DNA of 64,000 bases. Source: Kordiimonas aestuarii. Its GTDB lineage: Bacteria; Pseudomonadota; Alphaproteobacteria; Sphingomonadales; Kordiimonadaceae. The stretch lies in the NCBI RefSeq assembly GCF_025574465.1, contig NZ_JAOBPP010000021.1, positions 1,116,001-1,180,000 of the forward strand, read 5' to 3'. The notes beneath the pieces were generated by a model that had not been told where the DNA came from, ran no database searches, and was given only the letters and a program-made list of their open reading frames with translations. Shown here one piece after another: positions 43,298-52,703 of this stretch (the stretch's first letter is position 1; each line of letters begins with the position of its first letter). The position numbers and the translations under genes were made by a program.

Positions 43298-44581
43298 ATG
43301 ACTTTATCCAAACGTGATTTCCTGAAATTTGGTGCTGGTGCCGCGGTGGGCACGGCGCTCGCGGGGACAGCCGCGCGCGCGTCAGGCGCCAGTGGTAGCA
43401 CCAAGCCGGCGACGGGGTTCAAACCTATTACCGGAGACGTGAAACCGATCACGGTGGAGGAGCGTCTTGCTCGTATCGTAAGGGCGCAAAAACTGATGCG
43501 GGATGAAGGCCTTGCCGCCATCCTGCTGGAGCCCGGCCCGGCGATGCTCTATTTTACTGGTATCAGTTGGTGGCGCAGCGAACGGCTGACTGCGGTTGTC
43601 ATTCCAGCGGAAGGTGACATCGCGGTTGTCACTCCGTTTTTTGAAGAGCCCAGCGTGCGCGAAAGCATGAGCTTTGGCGACGACGTGCGTACATGGCACG
43701 AACACGAAAGCCCGTTTGAGCGTGTGGCAGGTATACTGAAGGACCGGGGCCTCGTAAGCGGCAAGATCGGGTTCGAGGATACCGTGCGCTATTTTGTGGT
43801 TGAGGGCATGAAAGCCGCAGCACCGGGATTTGAGATCACCAGCGCGCTGCCCGTTACCCTTGGCTGCCGCATGTATAAAAGCGAAGCGGAACTGGCACTG
43901 ATGAAAAAAGCCAATGAGGTGACGCTGAAGGCTTATGAACATGTCTGGGGCACGCTTGAGGCCGGTATGGCGCCTTCCGATATCACGTCATTGATGGGCG
44001 CGGCACAGGCCGCGCTTGGTGGCAGCGGCATCTGGAACATGGCGCTTCTCAATGAAGCCAGCGCCTACCCGCATGGCACCAGCCAACCACAAACACTGGC
44101 GGAAGGCGGCATCGTGTTGATGGACTGCGGCTGCGCGGTAGAGGGCTACCAGTCTGACATCTCGCGCACCTTTGTGTTTGGTGAGCCGTCAAAACGCCAG
44201 CGCGAGGTGTGGGACACTGTGCGCAAAGGCCAGGAGATTGCTTTCGAGACGGCGCAAATAGGCACGCCTGCGGGCAAGGTGGATGATGCAGTGCGCACTT
44301 ATTATGAAAGCCTTGGGTATGGCCCCGGCTACCAGACACCGGGCCTGAGCCACCGCACCGGTCACGGCATTGGCATGAAGGGGCATGAGAGTGTCAATTT
44401 TGTCCATGGCGAAAAAACACCACTTGCCACCGGCATGTGTTTCTCCAACGAGCCGGGCATCTACATCTTCGATGAATTTGGTGTGCGGCTTGAGGACTGC
44501 CTGTATATGACCGACAGCGGCCCGAAGTGGTTCACGGAACCGCCTGCAAGCCTTGACGATCCGATTGGCAAGCTCGGTTAA
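43298..44581 (+). CDS. Exported M24 family peptidase, Tat-like signal
   Basis: Xaa-Pro peptidase of 427 residues. The N-terminus SKRDFLKFGAGAAVGTALAG resembles a Tat signal, but with KR in place of RR. The pita-bread domain has VLMDCGCAVEGYQSDISRT (two Asp), RTGHGIG (His), NEPGIY (Glu) and RLEDC (Glu). It is close to bacterial exported Xaa-Pro dipeptidases. It follows the amidohydrolase directly, and together they would cut Pro-containing peptides outside the cytosol. Confidence 0.9.
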   Translation: MTLSKRDFLKFGAGAAVGTALAGTAARASGASGSTKPATGFKPITGDVKPITVEERLARIVRAQKLMRDEGLAAILLEPGPAMLYFTGISWWRSERLTAVVIPAEGDIAVVTPFFEEPSVRESMSFGDDVRTWHEHESPFERVAGILKDRGLVSGKIGFEDTVRYFVVEGMKAAAPGFEITSALPVTLGCRMYKSEAELALMKKANEVTLKAYEHVWGTLEAGMAPSDITSLMGAAQAALGGSGIWNMALLNEASAYPHGTSQPQTLAEGGIVLMDCGCAVEGYQSDISRTFVFGEPSKRQREVWDTVRKGQEIAFETAQIGTPAGKVDDAVRTYYESLGYGPGYQTPGLSHRTGHGIGMKGHESVNFVHGEKTPLATGMCFSNEPGIYIFDEFGVRLEDCLYMTDSGPKWFTEPPASLDDPIGKLG

Positions 44582-44730
44582 GTAGGCGATTTGCAACCTT
44601 ATTGTAGCGAATACCTAAATTTTTTCTAGGTAGGCGGGCACCCTCTTTCGCGGCACAGTACCCTGGTCGACTGGTGATCGACAGACTGCATTGGGGCGTG
44701 CCATCGATGGGGGTGGCATGTCCCGTTTTT

Positions 44731-45834
44731 TTACATATACCGACGGAACGGTCGCAACAGCGTGCCGGTTATTTTTTCGGACAGAGGCCGACCATGCCAA
44801 TCATCGGTGGTGAACGGCCTGCTGCGCGTGCGGTCTTGTTCAAACTGTTCCTGAAGCTCGGCGATAAAATTGCTGTCGCCGGTCGTGATCATCACTTCCT
44901 CATTTTGTTTCATGCTCAGCCCATCAAGGTTGAAACTGCCGATAGCACACCAGCTGTCGTCAACGATAACCTGCTTCAGGTGCAACATGGAGGGTTCGTA
45001 ATAATAGACCTTTGCACCGCGTTCGATCAGTGGTCCGCACAGCTTTTTGCCCACGACATAAGGTGCATATTTGGAATAGTCCGACAGGATTAGTTCCAGT
45101 TCGACACCCCGGCCCAAAAGGTTGAAGAGCGGCTCAAGCACGTCGCTCACTGGCGCAAAATAAGGGGTGGATAGCCGCACGCACCGGTGTGCCTTTTCCA
45201 GCTCTTCCCTAAAGACTTTGGTGAAGTCTGCGTTGCTGGTGTGTGGCGCGTTTGCGATGACCGCATAGGGTTTATCGCCGGAAAAATCCACACCGTTTTC
45301 CGCGATCGGCGTGCCATCTTTGACAAAATTCCAGGTGGTATTGAAAAGTGTGAGGAACTGGTCAGTAACCTCGCCGTCAAACTCCACCATGCTGTCGCGC
45401 CAGTTGTGGATTTTGTCGAGGATGCAAACACCGCCCGCAAAGGTTTTATGGTCGTCCACAATCAGAACCTTGCGGTGGTTACGCGGGAAAAATTTCAGCG
45501 GCGCAGCGCTTTTAAGGGTTGGCGCCCGGTAAAATCCCACCTCAGCTCCCGCAGCAGTGAGTTCCTGTGGTGCACTGGAATAATAGAAATCGCTGCAGCC
45601 CCACCAATCCAGCAGCACCCGCACCTTGACGCCTGCTTTTGCCCGTTCTTTCAGCACCTCGGTGAAGCGGTCGCCAATCTCGCCGGGCAACAGGATATAT
45701 TCTTCCAGGTTGATGGATTTTTCGGCACCCTTGCAGGCCTCCAGCATGGCTTCCCACGCACCGGTGACGGTGTGGTGAAAGCGGTAAGGTCTGTTTGTGC
45801 TGCTCGCGGCCTCAATGCTGTGGCTGGCGTTCAT
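44731..45834 (-). CDS. Phospholipase D/cardiolipin synthase-like protein
   Basis: Two-HKD enzyme of 367 residues. HKD motifs read HRKVLIVD in the first half and HLKQVIVD in the second, each with GG or GSFN after. It lacks the N-terminal membrane helices of ClsA, which is closer to ClsB-like or other PLD-family enzymes. It could make or cut phospholipids. ATG has a strong AAGGAGG before it. The gap to the M24 gene holds a TACCTA/TAGGTA inverted repeat, with a T-rich loop but no clear terminator. Confidence 0.85.
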   Translation of the reverse strand: MNASHSIEAASSTNRPYRFHHTVTGAWEAMLEACKGAEKSINLEEYILLPGEIGDRFTEVLKERAKAGVKVRVLLDWWGCSDFYYSSAPQELTAAGAEVGFYRAPTLKSAAPLKFFPRNHRKVLIVDDHKTFAGGVCILDKIHNWRDSMVEFDGEVTDQFLTLFNTTWNFVKDGTPIAENGVDFSGDKPYAVIANAPHTSNADFTKVFREELEKAHRCVRLSTPYFAPVSDVLEPLFNLLGRGVELELILSDYSKYAPYVVGKKLCGPLIERGAKVYYYEPSMLHLKQVIVDDSWCAIGSFNLDGLSMKQNEEVMITTGDSNFIAELQEQFEQDRTRSRPFTTDDWHGRPLSEKITGTLLRPFRRYM

Positions 45835-45992
45835 TTACCCATCCTCCTTAGGTCTGCGACCATTATGTCCGGAACAGCATAAGGATTCGATTGGGCTCAG
45901 CGGCGGCATGAATAAATGCCCGAACTTATTGAGGCTTGTATTTCCCGGTTTTTGAATTAGTTACGTAATAACGTTTATACGGGAGCAAGCAG

Positions 45993-46700
45993 ATGAGCGA
46001 GAACAACGCCGAGGCCAAAGCCGCATTTGAGGGCGAGAACGCCAGGAATTATGACAAGACGCGGGCGCGTCTGATGGCAGTGAAGGACGCGCTGCATTTC
46101 TGTATGAAGCATGTTTTGGCGACATTGCCTGTCGACGCACGTATCCTTTGTGTCGGCGCGGGCACGGGGGACGAACTGTTTGCATTGGCTGACATGTTCC
46201 CGACCGCACGATTTACAGTGGTGGAGCCGTCTGCCGGCATGGTCGCGGTGTGCCGTGACAAGGCGGCCGCGAGGGGTGTTGAGGGCCGTTGCCACTTTCA
46301 CACCGGTTACCTCGACAGCCTTGAAGACAACGGCCCATTTGATGCTGCCACGGCTATCCTCGTTTCCCAGTTCTGCGTTGTGTATGAGGAGCGCGTGGCC
46401 TTCTTTCGCGGCATCGCAGACCGGTTGCACAAGGGCGGTATCCTGGTCAATGCTGACCTGAGTGCGGATTTGAAAAGCGCGGAGTTTCAAGGCCTGTGGT
46501 CAGTGTGGGCCACCATGCTGCACGGGGCGGACATGCCGCCGGGCACGGCTGAAAAGTTTCTTGAGGCTGCGGGGCGTGGGATTGCGGTCTCAACCGATGG
46601 TGAGATCAAGGCACTGTTGACCGAAAGCGGGCTTGAAGACCCGGTTCATTTTTTCCAGTTTTTGATGATCCATGGCTGGTTCAGCAGAAAACCAGAGTGA
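45993..46700 (+). CDS. Class I SAM-dependent methyltransferase
   Basis: Protein of 235 residues. SAM motif I is ILCVGAGTGDELF; motif II-like VVEPSAGM and the later DAATAILVSQF follow. It resembles UbiE-like or small-molecule methyltransferases. The substrate is unknown. It is divergent from the PLD gene and its stop converges with the POT transporter. Confidence 0.85.
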   Translation: MSENNAEAKAAFEGENARNYDKTRARLMAVKDALHFCMKHVLATLPVDARILCVGAGTGDELFALADMFPTARFTVVEPSAGMVAVCRDKAAARGVEGRCHFHTGYLDSLEDNGPFDAATAILVSQFCVVYEERVAFFRGIADRLHKGGILVNADLSADLKSAEFQGLWSVWATMLHGADMPPGTAEKFLEAAGRGIAVSTDGEIKALLTESGLEDPVHFFQFLMIHGWFSRKPE

Positions 46701-46742
46701 GAAACCGCCGATATTGACGATTTCCCACCTCTGCTGTCAGGG

Positions 46743-48314
46743 CTATTTTTCCTGCATCATGGCGATGCGGTAGGTCCACCGGCCATAGGCATACAGACCG
46801 ATGGCTGACACAAGGCCTACTGCTGCCATCAGGTACCAGACAGCGCCTATATTGTTGGCGGCATACAACTGTGTGGTCAGCGCGTCGGCACTCTGGCCGG
46901 TGACCTCGATGAGTTTGTCGAAGGCTTCTCCGTTTGGCACGGCGGCGATCTGGTCTGCGTTCAACCCCTCATTCGTTAACATACGACGGGAGATCTGCTC
47001 CTTGGACGCCAGTTCGCCATAGAGGTAAAAGCCGATAAAGCTTTCACTCATCCAGCCGATGGCAAGGGGTAGCTGGCTGAATCCAAGATACATGGCCTTC
47101 TTCTGGGCGGGTGCGATGTTGCCGATATATTCAATGGCCTTGGGGGCAGCCAGCATCTCGCCGATGGAGAAGATGACAATGGCCAGCACAATCAGCCACG
47201 CATAGTTAAACCCGCCGAAGATCAGCAGTGCTGCGGACGCGCAGAATGTGCCCAGCGCCATGGCGTTCGCTGCCTTCAGGCGTGCGCCTACGCCGGCAAC
47301 GAGGAAACAGACAATCATGATCAGCAGCGAGTTCAGGTTCACCATGCCTTCCGGCATGATACGGGTGCCCTCGTTGTTCATGGCAAAGAAGCGAATCGCC
47401 CAGTCACTGGGGCCGTCTGCTCCCCAGACGTCACGCACGATCACGCCAGTGTCCACCCAGTCGCGGAAGAAAAGCGGACCGATATCCCAGAAGATATAGA
47501 GCATGAACCAGAAACCGGAGAAGAGCACGATATACCAGACAAGATAGGGGTTCGCGAGTTCCGTCAGACTATCGCGCCAGAGTGGTTTTTCGCTGATCTC
47601 CCCGCTTTTGACCTTGGCACGGTGGGCGAGACGTTCTTCCTTGTCGACTTCCTTATAGGTCAGCAACAGCAGAAAATTGAGTGAGATGATGCCCGCGCAG
47701 GCATAAAATACATAGGCCCATTCCATTTGCCGCATATAGGCCGCGAGTACCGGCCCCAGGAAGCCCCCGATGTTCACCGTCTGGTAAAACACCCCCCAGG
47801 CAATGGAACTGTTCTGCCGGTTGGTTGCCTTGACAATGGTGCCCTGAATGCCTGGTTTGAAGATACCGGTGCCAAAGGCCAGTACAACGGCACCAGCCAT
47901 AAAGCCCCAGAAGCTGGGGAAGACAGCCATCAGAAGGTAGCCGGCAATTTTGATTCCGGTGGAAGCAAAGATGGTTTCCTTATACCCGGCGCGGTCGGAG
48001 ATACCGCCGGTAAACACCGGGACAAAGGTCTGGGTGATCACCCAGACGGTCATGATAATGCCAACTTGCGCTTCCACCAGGCCCAAGCCGCCATTTGATG
48101 CCGCGTCGGTGCCGTAAAGCCCGGCAACCTGACGGGTGCCGTAGAAAGCCAGCCGCTCCACCATTTCCATACCGCCACATATCCAGAAGACATATGACAG
48201 GCTTGCAAGAGCTGCAAAGGTTCCCAGTTGTTTGACATCGGTGACGGCATTTGTATGAAGGTTGGCGTGGTCATCGGCCAAGCTGCCGCCCTGATCTTCA
48301 GGATTACCTGACAT
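46743..48314 (-). CDS. POT/PTR family proton-dependent peptide transporter
   Basis: Imports di- and tripeptides with protons. It has 523 residues and twelve or more membrane helices. The family signature GGMEMVERLAFYG (ExxER) is in helix 1, and the long FKPGIQGTIVKATNRQNSS matches PTR2 motif 2. A long middle helix with EISEKPLWRDSL separates the halves. It is a second peptide importer next to the OPT locus. Confidence 0.92.
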   Translation of the reverse strand: MSGNPEDQGGSLADDHANLHTNAVTDVKQLGTFAALASLSYVFWICGGMEMVERLAFYGTRQVAGLYGTDAASNGGLGLVEAQVGIIMTVWVITQTFVPVFTGGISDRAGYKETIFASTGIKIAGYLLMAVFPSFWGFMAGAVVLAFGTGIFKPGIQGTIVKATNRQNSSIAWGVFYQTVNIGGFLGPVLAAYMRQMEWAYVFYACAGIISLNFLLLLTYKEVDKEERLAHRAKVKSGEISEKPLWRDSLTELANPYLVWYIVLFSGFWFMLYIFWDIGPLFFRDWVDTGVIVRDVWGADGPSDWAIRFFAMNNEGTRIMPEGMVNLNSLLIMIVCFLVAGVGARLKAANAMALGTFCASAALLIFGGFNYAWLIVLAIVIFSIGEMLAAPKAIEYIGNIAPAQKKAMYLGFSQLPLAIGWMSESFIGFYLYGELASKEQISRRMLTNEGLNADQIAAVPNGEAFDKLIEVTGQSADALTTQLYAANNIGAVWYLMAAVGLVSAIGLYAYGRWTYRIAMMQEK

Positions 48315-48656
48315 ACCTCTCCCCTTTTATATCTTGTTGGTCCGCCGTTTATGGCGTGACGTTATTGTTTGGCACATTCGCGCGGTGCCCCTAGCGCGTG
48401 TCCGCCCAAAGTTGCGTCATTAGGGCGGGGCATGACTGGTCCGTCAATCCCTTCGGGTCAAAAAGTGTGCCCTGCGCGACAAGATGAAGCGCTTTGTGTC
48501 CACCGCATGTGATCCTGATCATTGTCAGCCTTGTTGTAGGTGGCAGTACATGTTTTGCCGGTTGCCTTTCGCTCGGCGCTTGTGCATGTGCTGAAAAGCT
48601 TCCTGAAATGGGCTTAAACGGGTACTATTGCCCGGTAGCACGGGAAGGATACAGCG
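48315..48656. other. Divergent intergenic region (342 bases)
   Basis: No gene is well supported. It lies between the POT gene (minus) and the PAS_5 gene (plus) and should hold both promoters. A possible ORF at 48494-48676 has poor coding character. No terminator, clear palindrome or riboswitch is seen. Confidence 0.5.
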
Positions 48657-49208
48657 ATACATTCTCTGTCAGATAGCGGACTGCCGCTGAAGCGGCTCGA
48701 TCAGGATCTTGACTGGTTTTGTCTCAATGATGCTGAGGGCAAGCGTGCGGAATGCCCTCATGTTGACAGTATACTGTCCTACTTCGAAGCCAAGACCGGC
48801 GGCCAGCGGCTGGCAAAACGGGGTGATATCAGCCCGGTGGAACTCAAGAGCTATCTGTCGGAAATATGTATCTTCGGCGCGCTCTATGATGGCGACAGCC
48901 TGGAGGACCTGGTGGTGCAGTTGATGGGCACGACCGTGGCCAGCTTTTATGGCGAGATCACCGGCCAGACCGTCACCGAAGGCGCAGCGAGTGCCGAAAT
49001 TGCGGAGCGCATCCTTGTCAGTTGCCGCCGAGTAGTCGAAACAGGTTGCGCGGTTTTGGCTGAGGCGGCCACCTTGTCGGAGGAGAAAAACCACCTGCGT
49101 GTCCGAGTGCTGTACGTGCCGCTTTCCGAAGACGGCCAGCATATCGATCGTATTTTTGGCCATGTCCGCGTCCGCCTGCGTTCCGCCGCCCATCTCTCAA
49201 CTTCCTGA
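48657..49208 (+). CDS. PAS_5 family protein, apparent non-canonical start
   Basis: About 183 residues of a PAS_5 domain. Family parts begin upstream of the first normal start: DWFCLNDAEGKR, SILSYFEAKTGGQRLAKRGDISPVELKS (in two parts), FGALYDGDSLEDLVVQLMGT and FYGEITGQTV. The first GTG is at 48837, in mid-domain. The frame is open from a TAG at about 48642, and the only well-placed candidate is ATA at 48657 with GGAAGGA seven bases before it. A CTG at 48666 is possible. It is 121 bases before the HD-GYP gene. Confidence 0.6.
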   Translation: MHSLSDSGLPLKRLDQDLDWFCLNDAEGKRAECPHVDSILSYFEAKTGGQRLAKRGDISPVELKSYLSEICIFGALYDGDSLEDLVVQLMGTTVASFYGEITGQTVTEGAASAEIAERILVSCRRVVETGCAVLAEAATLSEEKNHLRVRVLYVPLSEDGQHIDRIFGHVRVRLRSAAHLSTS

Positions 49209-49329
49209 CAGCATTAACAAAACGTAAAAGGATTTCTGGCACGCTTGAAGCTTGGGTGTCGAGTAGCGATGCACCGGTCTTGATAGTATCGGTGGCACCG
49301 CGGGAAAACCTCCCTCCGGAGGGGTCGAA

Positions 49330-50913
49330 GTGTCCGATGACTTTCTGATCTTGGAAGAAGATGATGAACCGGCTCGCGATGCCGGAACCCCTGAATTTGA
49401 AGGTCGAGCACCTTGGCGCATCCTGATTGTGGATGATGAGCCCGATGTGCATATGGCGACCAAGTTTGCCCTGAAGGGGTTCGAATTTGATGATCGGCCA
49501 CTTGAGTTTTTACAAGCCACATCGGGGGCTGAGGCCCGCGAAACCCTGAAGCGCGAGTCGGGTATTGCCGTCATCCTCCTCGATGTTGTGATGGAGGCGG
49601 ATGACACGGGCTTAAAGCTTGTAGAATTTATTCGCGAGGAAATTGGCGACCACATGGTGCGTATCGTCTTGAGGACCGGCCAGCCAGGCCAGGCCCCTGA
49701 ACGTGATGTGATCGTTCGCTATGACATCAACGACTATAAGGAAAAGACCGACCTGTCGGCCACCAAGCTGTTTACGCTGATGTATGCCACGCTGAGAAGT
49801 TTCCGCGATATCAACATCATCGAGTCAAGCAGGCGCGGCCTTGAGCGGGTAATTGGTGCGTCCGCGCAGATGTTCAGGGAGCAATTCCTCGACAACTTTG
49901 CCCGTGGCGTTCTGGAGCAGGTTTCGTCCCTTATCATGGGAGGGCTTGATGTAGCTTTCTCGCTTGAGGAGGCCGCGGCTGCGACCCATGACCGCAAGGA
50001 GATGACACTTGTAGCGGGCACAGGGCGGTTTGAGCACAGTGTTGGCGAATCTGCCTGGGGTGTGTTTCCCGGCCGCGTGGCCTCCGCCATTGAAGAGCAC
50101 CGCGAACGGGGGCGTGGAGAATACGGCTTCTGGGTCGGGGGCTCTTACGTGGGCATGGTGGTAGGCAATTCCGGCCGCGCAAGCATCTTGTATCTTGTCG
50201 GCGAAGGAACACCCAAGAAGATAGACACCCAGCTTATCCAGATATTTGTACGCAATGTCTTGATTGCAGTGGAGAACCTCTATCTTAGGAATGCGCTGGT
50301 TGATACCCAGCGCGAGGTGGTCTTTCGGCTGACTGAAGCGGTGGAAACCCGTAGCAACGAGACAGGGAACCACGTGAAACGGGTTGCTGAGCTTTCCAAG
50401 CTGTTGGGACAGGCCATGGGCATGAATTCGCACGACGTGGAAGTGCTGCGTCACGCGTCGCCCCTGCATGATATTGGCAAGGTGGGCATTCCGGATGCGA
50501 TTCTCAACAAGCCGGGCCCCCATAATGAAGATGAGACGGTCATCATGCGCACGCATGCGGTCCTCGGCTATGAAATATTGCAGGGCTCTGACCGGGAGAT
50601 GCTGCGCATGGCAGCTGACGTGGCTCGCGATCATCATGAAAAATGGGATGGCAGTGGATATCCGCGTGGCCTGAAAGGGGAGGAAATCTCCCTCGTCGGG
50701 CGCATCACAGCCATCGCCGACGTGTTTGACGCCTTGCTGTCCGAACGGTGTTACAAACAGGCTTGGGACGAGGCAGATGTCATCAAACTCCTGAAGGAAG
50801 AACGTGGCAGGCATTTCCAGCCGGAGTTGGTGGATGTATTGTTGGCGCGCCTGCCTGAAATTCGGGAGATTTATGTTCGCTACCGGGACGAGCCGATGCG
50901 GGAGGATAGCTGA
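49330..50913 (+). CDS. Response regulator with DUF3369 and HD-GYP domain
   Basis: Probable cyclic-di-GMP phosphodiesterase of 527 residues. An N-terminal receiver (about 28-165; acidic pocket LIVDDEP, phospho-Asp in LLDVVMEAD) is followed by a DUF3369 domain (about 170-330) and an HD-GYP domain with HASPLHDIGKVGIP and DHHEKWDGSGYP. The motifs are intact. The GTG at 49330 has GGAGG before it. The next gene starts on its stop codon (TGATG), so the kinase and regulator are coupled. Confidence 0.92.
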   Translation: MSDDFLILEEDDEPARDAGTPEFEGRAPWRILIVDDEPDVHMATKFALKGFEFDDRPLEFLQATSGAEARETLKRESGIAVILLDVVMEADDTGLKLVEFIREEIGDHMVRIVLRTGQPGQAPERDVIVRYDINDYKEKTDLSATKLFTLMYATLRSFRDINIIESSRRGLERVIGASAQMFREQFLDNFARGVLEQVSSLIMGGLDVAFSLEEAAAATHDRKEMTLVAGTGRFEHSVGESAWGVFPGRVASAIEEHRERGRGEYGFWVGGSYVGMVVGNSGRASILYLVGEGTPKKIDTQLIQIFVRNVLIAVENLYLRNALVDTQREVVFRLTEAVETRSNETGNHVKRVAELSKLLGQAMGMNSHDVEVLRHASPLHDIGKVGIPDAILNKPGPHNEDETVIMRTHAVLGYEILQGSDREMLRMAADVARDHHEKWDGSGYPRGLKGEEISLVGRITAIADVFDALLSERCYKQAWDEADVIKLLKEERGRHFQPELVDVLLARLPEIREIYVRYRDEPMREDS

Positions 50914-52655
50914 TGCTGTCCCGGGACGCATCTGATGGCAAGCTGGTCGCCGTGTCGGTTGCCTATCTTGTGTATGGGCCGGATGAGCGATTGCAGTATT
51001 ATAACGATGGCGCAGCCGAGGTTTTCCCGGTTTTCAAGGGCCGGGAGGTTATCGGCCTGAGCCGTGATGAAGTGCGCGACATATTGCGGGCAGAAGACGA
51101 TTTTCGTGAAACCGTCGATGAACTGACCGCACGCTCGAAGGGTGGCAAGCTGCTGTCATCGGACATGGGCGGGTTTCGTTTCGGCAAGGACGGCGTGTTT
51201 GCGCTCGACGATCTCGTACTACCGGACGGTACGGTGGTAACGGTGATCCGTGACCTGTCGGCAAAAAAGCGGGCGATAGATGCCGTCTTGCGCCTGGATG
51301 GCGCGCTGACCCGCCTCGCCAATGAAGAAGCCATCTATAACGGCACCAAAGCGCGTGCCTACGAGATTATTACCGAGGTGGCGTGCGAGGCGCTGGGGGC
51401 ATCGCGCACGGATATCTGGCTTCTGAATGTGGACGGCACATCGCTTTATGCGCAGGAAAGCTATTGGGCAGACAATGGCGGGCACCAAGACCTTGGTCGG
51501 GTAGATGACACGGGCTGTGCGGGGCTTTTTTCCGTCGTCAAGAAACTGGAGCCCTACGCGGTCAGGAATCCCTCCAACGCCCCTGAATTGGCAGGGTTTG
51601 ACCTCTACGCAGGCGGGAAGGTTGAGTTTTTGTCCGCGCTTTTGGTGCCGATTTGCCGGGGCCCGCGTGCCATTGGCGTCGTGCTTGTCGCGCAGTCGGA
51701 AGACGCCCGTGAATGGAACGCCAGCGAGATATCCTTTGTTTCCTACCTGTGCGGGTTGATTATCCGCATGCTGGAGGCCCATGACCGGCAGGTTGCCGAA
51801 GAGGGGCTGCGAGATTTCAACGAAATGCTCGAACAGCGGGTGAAAAGCCGAACGCGTGAACTTGAAGATGCGATGGCGAACCTGCATCTGGCACAGGATG
51901 AACTGGTGCGCTCAGAGAAAATGGCATCGCTTGGGGGCCTTGTTGCCGGCGTCGCGCACGAGATCAACACACCGCTTGGCGTGGCGCTCACGGGTATCAC
52001 CCATATGTCGGAAGAGCTGACGACCTTTCGCCGTGCGGTGGAGAGCGGTCAGATAAAACGCTCGGACCTGTCGACTTTTATCGAAGCCGTGGGTGAGGGC
52101 ACGGCGATGGCGGAACGCAACCTGGAGCGCGCCGCGCATCTTATTCGGAGCTTCAAGATGGTAGCGGTTGACCAGGCCGCCGACGACATCAGAGAGCTGG
52201 ACGTGGGGGCCTACCTTGGAGAAATTGTCGACAGTCTCAAACCGACCCTGCGCAAGAGAGGTGTGCAGGTACGCGCGAGCGCTGAAGGCGATCTTCACAT
52301 GAATACGGTCGCGGGGGATATTTCACACATCCTTACCAACCTGATCATGAATGCAGCACTGCATGCTTTTCCCGAGGGCCATGGCCGGGCGAAAGAGATC
52401 ACCGTTTCCGCCCGCCGCGCAGAAGACCGTGTGATTCTCGAAGTGATCGACAATGGCATGGGTATCCCTGAGGAAATCCGCGACAAGATTTTTGAACCCT
52501 TTTTTACCACGGCGCGCAACAAGGGTGGTTCAGGCCTTGGCCTCAACATCGTTTTCAATACCGTTTATCAGAAGCTGAAGGGCGGCATCTCGCTTGGGGA
52601 CGCGGCAAATGGCGGCAGCCATTTTACCATCCAGCTTCCGTTGGATGTTTCATAA
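50913..52655 (+). CDS. Cytosolic sensor histidine kinase, partner of the HD-GYP regulator
   Basis: Kinase of 580 residues without membrane helices: an N-terminal PAS-like part (about 10-115), a GAF domain (about 130-290), a coiled coil (about 295-345), then the H box VAGVAHEINTPLG (His near 352) and an ATPase domain with IMNAALHA (N), DNGMGIP (G1) and GGSGLGLNIV (G2). Its start shares a base with the upstream stop. Together they form a sensory unit controlling cyclic-di-GMP. Confidence 0.92.
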   Translation: MLSRDASDGKLVAVSVAYLVYGPDERLQYYNDGAAEVFPVFKGREVIGLSRDEVRDILRAEDDFRETVDELTARSKGGKLLSSDMGGFRFGKDGVFALDDLVLPDGTVVTVIRDLSAKKRAIDAVLRLDGALTRLANEEAIYNGTKARAYEIITEVACEALGASRTDIWLLNVDGTSLYAQESYWADNGGHQDLGRVDDTGCAGLFSVVKKLEPYAVRNPSNAPELAGFDLYAGGKVEFLSALLVPICRGPRAIGVVLVAQSEDAREWNASEISFVSYLCGLIIRMLEAHDRQVAEEGLRDFNEMLEQRVKSRTRELEDAMANLHLAQDELVRSEKMASLGGLVAGVAHEINTPLGVALTGITHMSEELTTFRRAVESGQIKRSDLSTFIEAVGEGTAMAERNLERAAHLIRSFKMVAVDQAADDIRELDVGAYLGEIVDSLKPTLRKRGVQVRASAEGDLHMNTVAGDISHILTNLIMNAALHAFPEGHGRAKEITVSARRAEDRVILEVIDNGMGIPEEIRDKIFEPFFTTARNKGGSGLGLNIVFNTVYQKLKGGISLGDAANGGSHFTIQLPLDVS

Positions 52656-52658
52656 AAA

Positions 52659-52682
52659 AAAGGCGCCCGGGTGGGCGCCTTT
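52659..52682. terminator. Intrinsic terminator between kinase and DPP III genes
   Basis: AAAGGCGCCC pairs with GGGCGCCTTT around GGGT. The minus strand has a run of eight T after it, so it mainly ends the DPP III transcript; it may also end the kinase transcript. Confidence 0.85.
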
Positions 52683-52703
52683 CTCAAATATTTTGGGTCT
52701 TGA

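Noticed and set aside
48494..48676. Open frame of 60 codons before the PAS_5 gene
   Set aside because: Cysteine-rich, poor codon pattern and overlaps the PAS_5 start; probably chance.
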